DNA from: JBQTKD01 sp963703165
Lineage (GTDB): Bacteria; Actinomycetota; Actinomycetes; Sporichthyales; Sporichthyaceae
DNA: 64,000 nucleotides
Reading direction: 5' to 3'
Assembly (NCBI GenBank): GCA_963703165.1
Contig: OY969798.1
Coordinates: 4,836,001-4,900,000, forward strand
The position numbers and the translations under genes are program-made. This document shows positions 7,892-16,200 of the stretch, in pieces. How positions within the stretch are numbered: position 1 is the first letter of the stretch; every line of letters begins with the position of its first letter. Under the pieces are notes generated by a model, which saw nothing but the letters and a program-made list of their open reading frames with translations, made no database searches and was not told the DNA's origin.

Positions 7892-8730
7892 GCGATCCGG
7901 TGACCCCGGTTGCCCAGTCCGACCCCGAGGACGCGTTCGACCCCGTCGCAGCCGTACCCGTCGTCCCGCTGGCGGACCTCGGGCTCGACGCGGCCCTGGA
8001 GCTGCTGACCCACGGGACCCTCGAGGTCGTCGGGCAGCTGATGAACGCCTCGAATGCCACCTTGTTCTGCGCGGTCACCCTCGACGGCGTCACCGCCGCG
8101 TGCGCGCACAAGCCCGTCGCCGGCGAACGCCCGCTGTGGGACTTTCCCGACGGCACCCTTGCCGGCCGCGAGGTCGCCGCGTACCGGCTGTCCGCGGCCA
8201 CCGGGTGGGACCTCGTCCCGCCCACGGTCATGCGCGACGGTCAGTGGGGCCCGGGCATGTGCCAGCTCTGGGTCGAGGTCGACGAGCGGGTCCAACTGTT
8301 CAACCTGCCGCGCAACGAGAACGCCCGGGTCGACGTGATGAAGCTGGTGTCGCCGGGCGACGAGCGACTGCGGCGGATGTCCGTCTTCGACGTCATCGCC
8401 AACAACGCCGACCGCAAGGGTGGACACCTGCTGCCCACCCCCGACGGGCGGGTGCAGGGCATCGACCACGGTGTGTGCTTCGCCGTGGAGCACAAGCTGC
8501 GCACGGTGCTGTGGGCCTGGGCAGGCAAGCCGCTGTCGGAGGAGGCCGGCGAGGTGCTCGTCGAACTCGCCGACGGGTTCGACACGGTGCTCGGTCCGGC
8601 GTTGACCGGATTGCTGACTCCCGGCGAGATCGCCGCCACCAAGCGACGCATCGCGATGCTGTTGCGGACCGGACAGCACCCGAAGCCGCGGGACACGGGG
8701 TACCCCGTCGTCCCCTGGCCGCCGTTCTGA
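7888..8730 (+). CDS. SCO1664 family protein, PI3/4-kinase-like fold
   Basis: 280 residues if TTG 7888, overlapping the DUF3090 stop, is the start; GTG 7900 is an alternative. CAHKPVAGERPLWDFPDG carries the likely ATP-binding lysine, FDVIANNADRKGGH resembles a kinase catalytic loop, and GIDHGVCF resembles the metal-binding DxG-type motif. This is the TIGR03843 family, related in sequence to PI3/4- and HipA-type kinases. Phosphorylation of a protein or small molecule is an inference. Overlap with DUF3090 shows tight co-expression. Confidence 0.82.
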   Translation: MSDPVTPVAQSDPEDAFDPVAAVPVVPLADLGLDAALELLTHGTLEVVGQLMNASNATLFCAVTLDGVTAACAHKPVAGERPLWDFPDGTLAGREVAAYRLSAATGWDLVPPTVMRDGQWGPGMCQLWVEVDERVQLFNLPRNENARVDVMKLVSPGDERLRRMSVFDVIANNADRKGGHLLPTPDGRVQGIDHGVCFAVEHKLRTVLWAWAGKPLSEEAGEVLVELADGFDTVLGPALTGLLTPGEIAATKRRIAMLLRTGQHPKPRDTGYPVVPWPPF

Positions 8731-8794
8731 CCTGCCGTTCAGCTGCGACGTCCCGCGGAATATCGCCGCACAGCTGCCACTTAGGGTGAAGGAC

Positions 8795-10021
8795 ATGCGC
8801 GCCTGGCCCTCACCCGAAACCCCCTACCTGCCGGGGGTGGGTTCCCCTGTTCTGGTGCGCGACACCAGCACCGGGACGCTGCAGCCCGCCGCCCAGGGCG
8901 ACCGGATGAGCCTGTACGTCTGCGGGATCACCCCGTACGACGCCACGCACCTCGGCCACGCGAACACCTATCTCACCTTCGACCTGCTCAACCGCGCGGT
9001 CCGCGACTCCGGCGTGACCGTGGACTACGCGCAGAACGTGACCGACGTCGACGATCCGCTCCTCGAGCGCGCGACCGCGACCGGCGTGGACTGGCGGGAC
9101 CTGGCCGCCTCGCAGACCGAACTGTTCCGTGAGGACATGACGGCGCTGCGGGTGCTCGCCCCGGCGCACTACATCGGCGCGGTCGAGGCGATCCCGCTGA
9201 TCGCGGACTTCATCGCCGCGCTGCGCGACCGCGGCGCCGCCTACGACGTCGACGGCGACCTGTACTTCCCGGTCCACTCCGACGCGCACTTCGGCGAGGT
9301 GTCCCGGCTGGACCGGACGGCCATGCTCGAGCTGTTCGGGCAGCGCGGCGGCGACCCGGACCGCTCCGGTAAGAAGGACCCGCTCGACGCCCTGCTCTGG
9401 CGGGCGCAGCGCCCGGGCGAACCGCACTGGGACTCCGCGGCCGGTCCCGGCCGTCCGGGCTGGCACGTGGAATGCACCGCGATCGCGCTGGACCGCCTCG
9501 GCGAGGAACTGGACGTGATGGGCGGCGGCAGCGACCTCGCGTTTCCGCACCACGAGATGGGCGCCGCCCACGCACACGCTCGCACCGGGCACGCCCCCTT
9601 CGTGCGGGTCTTCATGCACGCCGGGATGGTCGGCTACGACGGGCAGAAGATGTCCAAGTCGCTGGGCAACCTGGTCTTCGTCTCCGCCCTGCGCCGCGAG
9701 GGCACCGACCCCGGCGCCATCCGCCTGGCCCTGCTCGCGCATCACTACGCCACCGACTGGGAGTGGACCGGCCAGGACCTGTCCGCCGCGGTGGATCGAC
9801 TCGCGCGGTGGCGTGCCGCGGTGTCCCGGCCCGACGGACCGACCGCGGAGCCCGCGCTGCTCGCCGTGCGGGCCGCGCTCGCGAATGACCTGGACGCGCC
9901 CGCGGCGCTGGTCGCGATCGACGAGTGGGCCGCAAGCGCCCAGCGTGGCGACGGGTCGGATCCGGGCGCCCCGGGAGTCATCTCGCGCCTCGTTGACGGC
10001 CTGCTCGGAGTGGCGCTGTAG
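8795..10021 (+). CDS. mshC: L-cysteine:1D-myo-inositol 2-amino-2-deoxy-alpha-D-glucopyranoside ligase
   Basis: 408 residues. MshC joins cysteine to GlcN-inositol with ATP, the penultimate step of mycothiol synthesis. The class I synthetase signatures are present: Cys43 in YVCGITPYDATHLGHA (zinc and HIGH-like motif 51-56), FPHHEMGAAHAHA, and KMSKS near residue 288. It differs from cysteinyl-tRNA synthetase by lacking the C-terminal anticodon domain. TAGGGT ends 7 nt before ATG 8795; GTG 8786 is a less likely start. It follows SCO1664 in the order known from other actinobacteria. Confidence 0.93.
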   Translation: MRAWPSPETPYLPGVGSPVLVRDTSTGTLQPAAQGDRMSLYVCGITPYDATHLGHANTYLTFDLLNRAVRDSGVTVDYAQNVTDVDDPLLERATATGVDWRDLAASQTELFREDMTALRVLAPAHYIGAVEAIPLIADFIAALRDRGAAYDVDGDLYFPVHSDAHFGEVSRLDRTAMLELFGQRGGDPDRSGKKDPLDALLWRAQRPGEPHWDSAAGPGRPGWHVECTAIALDRLGEELDVMGGGSDLAFPHHEMGAAHAHARTGHAPFVRVFMHAGMVGYDGQKMSKSLGNLVFVSALRREGTDPGAIRLALLAHHYATDWEWTGQDLSAAVDRLARWRAAVSRPDGPTAEPALLAVRAALANDLDAPAALVAIDEWAASAQRGDGSDPGAPGVISRLVDGLLGVAL

Positions 10022-10508
10022 CGCGTGGACGCACCATCGGACGCAGGGTCCATTCCCGCTTTCCGAACGGATGATGGGGGGCATCATCCTTTCGGCCAGT
10101 GTTTCGGTCCGGGGGACTCGGGACTTTAGGCCCTCGTGGGGATTCCGCTTTCGTCCGATGATGCGCGTGCCGGGCGTTCGGTAGAAATCCGACGTCCACG
10201 CACACAGCTCCGTCCAAGCTTCGCGCTGAAGCCGTGCGTCGCAGGAAACCTGCAGGTCAGCGCAATCTGACGGAGGATCACTGTCCGGATAGTCTTGCTT
10301 GCGGCACTCCGCGGGAATGCGCCCGGGCCGACCGGGAATTGTCCCCATGTCGAGGGTCGCGGCAGGCCTTCGATGATCACGGACTTTACTCTTCGGTGGT
10401 TCTTCGTCATCGGCGGGAGTTCACTTGAGAGGCTGTTCTTGCCGATTCCAGCCGGCATTCTTCTCGGTGTCCTGCTGAACCGCTCCGCACCGCTGGAGAG
10501 TGCCCCTC
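10022..10508. other. Long non-coding leader before the LPETA protein, with a DevR/DosR-like box
   Basis: No convincing gene lies in these 487 bp. The mshC hairpin occupies the first part. At 10120-10133 the sequence GGGACTTTAGGCCC matches the core of the DosR/DevR box (GGGACTWWAGTCCC) with one mismatch. The remaining 370 bp to the next start show no riboswitch I recognise. A long 5' untranslated leader is possible. Confidence 0.4.
10069..10092 (+). terminator. Likely mshC terminator hairpin
   Basis: GGATGATG (10069-10076), a GGGGG loop and CATCATCC (10082-10089) form a perfect 8-bp stem, followed by TTT. It lies 48 bp after mshC. The T-tract is short, so termination is likely but not certain. 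Confidence 0.55.
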
Positions 10509-11228
10509 ATGACTGGTCACCGCGCTCGGATCCGTCGGATCGCAACGGTGGGTGCCGTGCTCGCTGTCTGCACCGGCGCCGGCGCCGCCTCGGCCTCCGC
10601 GTCGAGCAGCCAGGCTCAGCAGAACGATCTGCTCGGGTTGGGTGCCTTGTTGGGTGGGGTCACCGAGACGTTGATCGGGCCGCCCGCGGCCTCGGCCGAG
10701 AAGCCCGCGAAGGCGACCAAGCCCGCCGTGGAGGTACGTACCGAGAGCACCAGCCTGGCGGGCACGATCAGCAAGCTGCCGCTGCTGGGTTCGATCCTCG
10801 CTCCCGTCGTCGCGGAACTTCCGCTGCTCGGGGACACCGACAAGCCGGCGCCCGCGGTGGTCGCTCCCGCGAAGCCGAGCAAGCCCGCTCCCGCGGCCCC
10901 GGTGAAGAACGCCGGCAAGGCCGAGAGCGTGCAGAAGCCGGTTATCAGCAAGCCGGAGATGTCGCCGGTCGGTTCGACCTGGACCGCACCGCGCAACGCA
11001 GGAACCGTCAACGAACCGACTGGGGGGTCGGGCGGCGGCGGTGTGACGGGGGCTGCTGCGGATGTGGTCCGCAGCGTCTCCGCCCTGTTGCCGGAGACGG
11101 CAGCAGGCAAGGCCGGCATGGGCGCGGCAGCTCTCGCGCTGATCGTGCTGGGTGGGGTAGCCGTCGCGGGGGCAGCCGGAGCAGCCGGAGCAGCAGGGCG
11201 GCGCAGTCTGATCGGGGGAGCCTGGTGA
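10509..11228 (+). CDS. Secreted protein with LPETA-type cell-wall sorting signal
   Basis: 239 residues from ATG 10509; GGAGAG lies 9 nt upstream, while the in-frame GTG 10500 would overlap it. A signal peptide (1-30, RIRRIATVGAVLAVCTGAG then ASA) leads into a low-complexity body rich in K, P and A with repeated KPA/KPS units. The C terminus is a textbook sorting signal in layout: LPETA at 194-198, a hydrophobic stretch about 204-229 and RR at 231-232. The last base of LPxTG is alanine rather than glycine. No enzyme domain is visible. It overlaps the sortase-like gene. Confidence 0.75.
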   Translation: MTGHRARIRRIATVGAVLAVCTGAGAASASASSSQAQQNDLLGLGALLGGVTETLIGPPAASAEKPAKATKPAVEVRTESTSLAGTISKLPLLGSILAPVVAELPLLGDTDKPAPAVVAPAKPSKPAPAAPVKNAGKAESVQKPVISKPEMSPVGSTWTAPRNAGTVNEPTGGSGGGGVTGAAADVVRSVSALLPETAAGKAGMGAAALALIVLGGVAVAGAAGAAGAAGRRSLIGGAW

Positions 11229-11893
11229 AGGGTTGGGATTCAATCGACACCATCGGTGGGGGCCGAACGGTGACGGTGCAGGAGGAGAGCGCGGAGGAGC
11301 CCGAGGGGTCGGGCATCAACTGGCGCGCAGTGCAATTCGGTCTGGCAGTGGCGGCAGCAGTGCCGTTGCTGTTCATCGGTGGCCTCAACGGCTGGCCTTG
11401 GGATGGGGACCCGAAGCCCGCCGCCGTCGCGCCGACGGTGATCACCCAGGCCGACCCGGTGCGCCTCGAGATGTCACGCCTCGGCGTCGACGCTCTGGTG
11501 GACCCGCTCGCGTCGGACGGGGCAGCTGGGGGGCTGTCCAAGCCGGCGCACGGCCGCGTGGGGTGGCTCCAGGAGGGCCCCGAGCCCGGTGAGATTGGCC
11601 GCGCGGTCATCCTCGGCCACGTCGCCGACGCCGAGGGTGGCAAGGACGTCTTCGCGAACCTGGCCAGGGCCAAGGTCGGTGACGAGGTCACCATCACCAC
11701 CGTCGAGGACAAGACGCTTCTGTTCAGCGTCTCCGACGTCACCACCTACGCGGCGGACGAGGTTCCCGTCGAGCAGGTCTACGCCGGCTCCGGCGACGCC
11801 GCCCAGATGAGCCTGATCGCCCCGGCCGGCAAGCCGGACAAGAACGGCAACTACCCCGACAAGGTCGTGGTCTCCGCCGCTCAGGTGAACTGA
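11225..11893 (+). CDS. Class F sortase-like protein lacking the catalytic cysteine
   Basis: 222 residues from GTG 11225, overlapping the LPETA gene stop (GTGA). One membrane segment (37-54) is followed by the sortase beta-barrel: VRLEMSRLGVDALV, GRAVILGHVA (His132) and DKVVVSA. Active sortases have a TC pair before the last strand; here the codons at 11819-11824 read Ala199-Pro200 (LIAP). The whole protein has no cysteine, and the usual arginine after VVVxA is absent. By family knowledge it cannot form the thioacyl intermediate. It may bind or present the LPETA protein. Confidence 0.8.
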   Translation: MKGWDSIDTIGGGRTVTVQEESAEEPEGSGINWRAVQFGLAVAAAVPLLFIGGLNGWPWDGDPKPAAVAPTVITQADPVRLEMSRLGVDALVDPLASDGAAGGLSKPAHGRVGWLQEGPEPGEIGRAVILGHVADAEGGKDVFANLARAKVGDEVTITTVEDKTLLFSVSDVTTYAADEVPVEQVYAGSGDAAQMSLIAPAGKPDKNGNYPDKVVVSAAQVN

Positions 11894-11906
11894 CGCACCA
11901 GAAACT

Positions 11907-11948
11907 CCGAGGGCCCGCGAGGTGTCGAGCGGGCCTTCGGTCTGTTTT
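11907..11948 (+). terminator. Strong intrinsic terminator after the sortase-like gene
   Basis: CCGAGGGCCCGC (11907-11918) pairs with GCGGGCCTTCGG (11929-11940) over 12 bp with one G-U, followed by TCTGTTTT. It lies 14 bp after the stop codon and fits a rho-independent terminator. Confidence 0.8.
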
Positions 11949-12050
11949 GGGTTCTACGGTCAGGCGCGGTGGCGCGGTGGCGCCGGTGGCGCCGGTGGGG
12001 CGGCCGGGGCGGCCCGAAATCGTTGGGGACGTCGTCCCCAGCAGCACCTT

Positions 12051-12214
12051 GTCAGCCGGTACAGCCACATGTCAGCCGGTACTCGGGCTGACATGTGGCT
12101 GTACGGGACGACGTCCCTCACCAAGAATCCAGGCGGCGCGGGCATGTCAGCCGGTACAGCAGCATGTCAGCCGGTACTCGGGCTGACAGGTGGCTGTACG
12201 GGACGACGTCCCTC
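12051..12214. repeat. Tandem 69-bp palindromic repeat pair
   Basis: Two near-identical 69-bp units start at 12051 and 12146. The first holds a perfect 19-bp stem, 12059-12077 against 12086-12104, with an 8-nt loop; the second has the same stem at 12154-12172 / 12181-12199 with three mismatches. Each unit ends with GGGACGACGTCCC, itself palindromic, and a related GGGGACGTCGTCCCC lies at 12025-12039. The block fills the gap between the convergent sortase-like and PAC2 genes. Apart from this block and the terminator, the 347-bp gap shows nothing. Confidence 0.85.
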
Positions 12215-12240
12215 GGAAATAGGGGGCCGCAGCCGGACGG

Positions 12241-13116
12241 TCAGGCGCCGGTGGGGCCGGGAGAGCTGCTGGGGCCCTCGTCGCGGCGACGCAGGTACCG
12301 CTCGAACTCCTTGGCGATGGCTTCGCCGCTGGCCTCGGGGAGGTCCGCGGTGTCCTTGGCCTCCTCGAGCGTGCGGACGTACTCGGCCACCTCGGTGTCC
12401 TCGTTCGCGAGCTCGTCGACGCCCTCCTGCCACGCGCGGGCATCCTCGGCGAGGTCGGCGAGGGGCACTGCGACGTCGAGAACGTCCTCGACCCGCTGGA
12501 GCAACGCGAGCGTCGCCTTCGGGCACGGCGGCTGGGCGACGTAGTACGGGACCGCGGCCCAGAACGACGCCGCGGGGATCCCCGCCTGCGTGCAGGCGTC
12601 CTGGAACACCCCGACGATGCCCGTGGGGCCGGTGTAACTGGAGGGTTCCATGGTGTAGCGATCGCGCATGTTCGCGTCGCTCGAGGTGCCGCGAACCGGC
12701 ACCGGCCGGGTGTGCGGGGCGTCGCCCAGCAGGGCGGCCAGCGTGACGACCGTGACGACCTTGAGGTCGCGACAGGCTCCCAGCAGCTCCTCGCAGAAGC
12801 CCCGCCAGCGCATGTTGGGCTCCACGCCGCGCATGAGGACGACGTCGCGTCCGGGGAGCCGTGCCAGGTAGAAGCGGGTCGTCGGCCAGGTGATCCTCGA
12901 GCCGGGCCGGTTCTCCGCGTCGGCGGAGATGGTGGGCCGGTTGACCTGGAAGTCGTAGTAGTCGTCGGGGTCCAGCTCGCCGATCTGCTTGGCATCCCAG
13001 ACGTCCGCGAGATGGGCCAACGCGCCGGAGGCGGATTCGGCGGCGTCGTTCCAGCCTTCGAAGGAGGCCAGCAGAATCGGTTCGTTCAACGCTTCGACGC
13101 CCTCGAACTCGATCAC
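12241..13116 (-). CDS. PAC2 family protein (proteasome assembly chaperone-like)
   Basis: 291 residues from GTG 13116. AGGAGGT at 13133-13127 is 10 nt upstream of this GTG but overlaps the alternative GTG at 13128, so the inner start is preferred. VIEFEGVEALNEPILLASFEGWNDA, the RGVEPNMRWRGF and YTGPTGIVGVFQDAC blocks are those of the actinobacterial PAC2 family. The C-terminal third is helical and acidic. Bacterial members are of unconfirmed function; a link with the proteasome is inferred from the eukaryotic family. It is divergent from metH. Confidence 0.85.
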   Translation of the reverse strand: MIEFEGVEALNEPILLASFEGWNDAAESASGALAHLADVWDAKQIGELDPDDYYDFQVNRPTISADAENRPGSRITWPTTRFYLARLPGRDVVLMRGVEPNMRWRGFCEELLGACRDLKVVTVVTLAALLGDAPHTRPVPVRGTSSDANMRDRYTMEPSSYTGPTGIVGVFQDACTQAGIPAASFWAAVPYYVAQPPCPKATLALLQRVEDVLDVAVPLADLAEDARAWQEGVDELANEDTEVAEYVRTLEEAKDTADLPEASGEAIAKEFERYLRRRDEGPSSSPGPTGA

Positions 13117-13207
13117 TGTGAGATCCACCTCCTCAGACCCGCCAGAGTGACGTGCCGGTGCTTATTCGCCGAACCTACCCAAGTGTGCCGGATAGGCTAG
13201 GACCTCG

Positions 13208-16200
13208 ATGAACGCGTCTTCTGATGCGCTGCGGCGCGCCCTTTCCGAACGAGTCGTCGTTGCCGACGGTGCCATGGGCACCATGCTCCAGGCCCACGAC
13301 CTCAGCCTCGAGGACTTCGAGGGCTATGAGGGCTGCAACGAGATCCTCAACGTGACCCGCCCCGACGTCGTCCGTGCCGTCCACGACGAGTACTTCGCCG
13401 TGGGCTGCGACGCCGTCGAGACCAACACCTTCGGCGCGAACTGGGCCAACCTGGGCGAGTACGACATCCCGGAGCGGATCCACGAGCTCGCCGAATCCGG
13501 TGCGCGGATTGCCAAGGAGTCCGCGGACCACTGGACCGCCGAATCCGGCCGGCAGCGCTGGGTCCTCGGGTCCATGGGCCCCGGCACCAAGCTGCCGACC
13601 CTGGGTCACGCCCCCTACGCCCTGCTCCGCGACGCGTACCAGACGCAGACCGAGGGCATGATCGCCGGCGGCATCGACGCCGTGCTCGTCGAGACCAGCC
13701 AGGACCTGTTGCAGACCAAGGCCTCGATCCTCGGCGCGAAGCGGGCCATGAAGGCGCTCGGCGTCGACATTCCGGTCATCGCGCAGGTCACCGTCGAGAC
13801 GACCGGCACGATGCTGGTCGGCTCGGAGATCGGCGCCGCGCTGACCGCGCTGGAGACGCTCGGCATCGAACTGATCGGCTTGAACTGCGCGACCGGCCCG
13901 GCCGAGATGAGCGAGCACCTCCGCTATCTCGCCAAGCACGCGCAGATCGGTGTGAGCTGCATGCCGAACGCCGGCCTGCCGGTGCTCGGCCCGAACGGCG
14001 CGCACTATCCGCTCGGCCCGGTGGAGTTCGGCGAGGCGCAGGGGACGTTCATCCGCGAGTACGGGCTCTCGCTCGTCGGCGGTTGCTGCGGAACGACGCC
14101 CGAGCACCTGGCCGCCCTGGTCGCGAAGGTGCGCGAGACCGAGAAGGGCAAGCGCAAGGTGCGCCCGGAGGCCGGTGTCTCCTCGATCTACACGCACGTG
14201 CCGTTCAAGCAGGACTCCGCCTACCTCGCCATCGGCGAGCGCACCAACGCCAACGGGTCCAAGGCGTTCCGTGAGGCGATGCTCGAGGCCCGCTGGGACG
14301 ACTGCACCGACATCGCCCGCGGGCAGACCCGCGACGGAGCGCACCTGCTCGACCTGTGCGTGGACTACGTCGGCCGTGACGGCGTCGCGGACATGAAGGA
14401 ACTTGCCGGCCGGTTCGCGACCGCGTCGACGTTGCCGATCATGCTCGACTCCACCGAACCGGCAGTGCTCGAAGCGGGCCTCGAGATGCTCGGCGGCCGC
14501 GTCATCATCAACTCGGTCAACTTCGAGGACGGCGACGGCCCCGAGTCGCGCTTCGCCAAGATCATGCCGCTGGTGCAGGAGCACGGGACCGGCGTCGTCG
14601 TCATGTGCATCGACGAGCAGGGCCAGGCCCGCACCGCCGAACGCAAGGTCGAGATCGCCGCGCGGACCATCGACGACCTCGTCGCCAAGTGGGGTATGCG
14701 CGTCGAGGACATCTTCGTCGACTGCCTGGCCTTCACGATCGGCGCCGGACTCGAGGAGTCCCGCAAGGACGGCCTGGAGACCCTCGAAGGCATCAAGCTG
14801 CTCAAGCAGCGCTACCCGACGGTCCAGACCACGCTCGGTCTGTCCAACATCTCCTTCGGCCTGAACCCGGCCGCGCGCATCGTGCTGAACTCGGTCTATC
14901 TGAACGAGGCTCAGAAAGCGGGCCTCGACTCGGCGATCGTGCACGCGTCGAAGATCCTGCCGATGGCGCGCATCCCCGAGGAGCGCCGCAACGTGGCGCT
15001 GGACCTCATCTACGACCGGCGTCGTCCGGCCACCGACGACACCCCCGCGTACGACCCGCTGCAGAAGTTCCTCGAGCTCTTCGAGGGCGTCGACGCCGGG
15101 TCGATGGCCGCGGCCAAGGCCGAGGAACTGCTGTCCCTGCCGCTGTTCGAACGGTTGGAGAAGCGCGTCGTCGACGGCGCCCGCAAGGGCCTCGAGGGCG
15201 ACCTCGATCTGGCACTGGCCGAACGCCCCGCGCTCGAGATCATCAACGAGACCCTGCTGTCCGGCATGAAGACCGTCGGTGAGCTCTTCGGCTCCGGGCA
15301 GATGCAGCTGCCGTTCGTGCTGCAGTCCGCCGAGGTGATGAAGACTGCCGTCGCGTACCTCGAGCCGCACATGGAGAAGGTCGAGGGTGACGAGTCCGGC
15401 AAGGGCACGATCGTGCTCGCGACCGTCAAGGGCGACGTCCACGACATCGGTAAGAACCTCGTCGACATCATCCTGTCCAACAACGGCTACAAGGTCGTCA
15501 ACATCGGCATCAAGCAGCCGATCGCCGCGATCGTCGAGGCCGCCGAGGAGAACAAGGTCGACGTGATCGGCATGTCCGGTCTGCTGGTCAAGTCGACGGT
15601 CATCATGAAGGAGAACCTCGAGGAACTCGGCATGCGCAAGCTCGCCGAGAAGTGGCCGATCCTCCTCGGTGGCGCCGCCCTCACCCGTGCCTTCGTCGAG
15701 GAGGACCTCGCCGAGAAGTTCGACGGCCAGGTCCGCTACGCCCGCGATGCCTTCGAGGGCCTGCGCCTCATGGACGCCTTCATGGCCGTCAAGCGCAAGG
15801 TCCCCGGCGCGGAACTTCCGCCGCTGCGCAAGCGCCGCGTCTCCAGCGGTGGGGGCGCGAAGCTCGAGCTCACGCCGCTGGACCAGATGCCCGCGCGCTC
15901 CGACGTCGCCGTGGACAACAAGATCCCGAAGGCGCCGTTCTGGGGCACGCGCATCGTCAAGGGAATCCCGCTGGCTGACTACTCGTCATATCTCGACGAG
16001 CGCGCGCTTTTCCTCGGCCAGTGGGGCCTGAAGACCACCCGTGGTGGCGACGGTCCGGACTACACGGAACTCATCGAGACCGAGGGCCGCCCGCGCCTGC
16101 GCATGTGGCTGGACCGGATCCTCGCGGACAAGATGCTCGAGGCCGCCGTCGTCTACGGCTACTTCCCGTGCTACTCCGAGGGCGACGACCTGGTGGTGCT

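Noticed and set aside
10295..11893. One long frame spanning the LPETA and sortase genes
   Set aside because: Its first 310 codons are out of frame with the signal peptide and sorting signal; the true sortase start is the coupled GTG 11225.
12051..12214. CRISPR array
   Set aside because: Only two units, each internally palindromic with no unique spacers, and no cas genes.
13117..13207. Possible cobalamin riboswitch before metH
   Set aside because: The gap to the divergent gene is under 100 bp and lacks the B12-box; too small for the element.
13175..15442. A 755-codon open frame on the minus strand
   Set aside because: It lies opposite metH, whose motifs are complete; no family similarity is visible in the antisense product.
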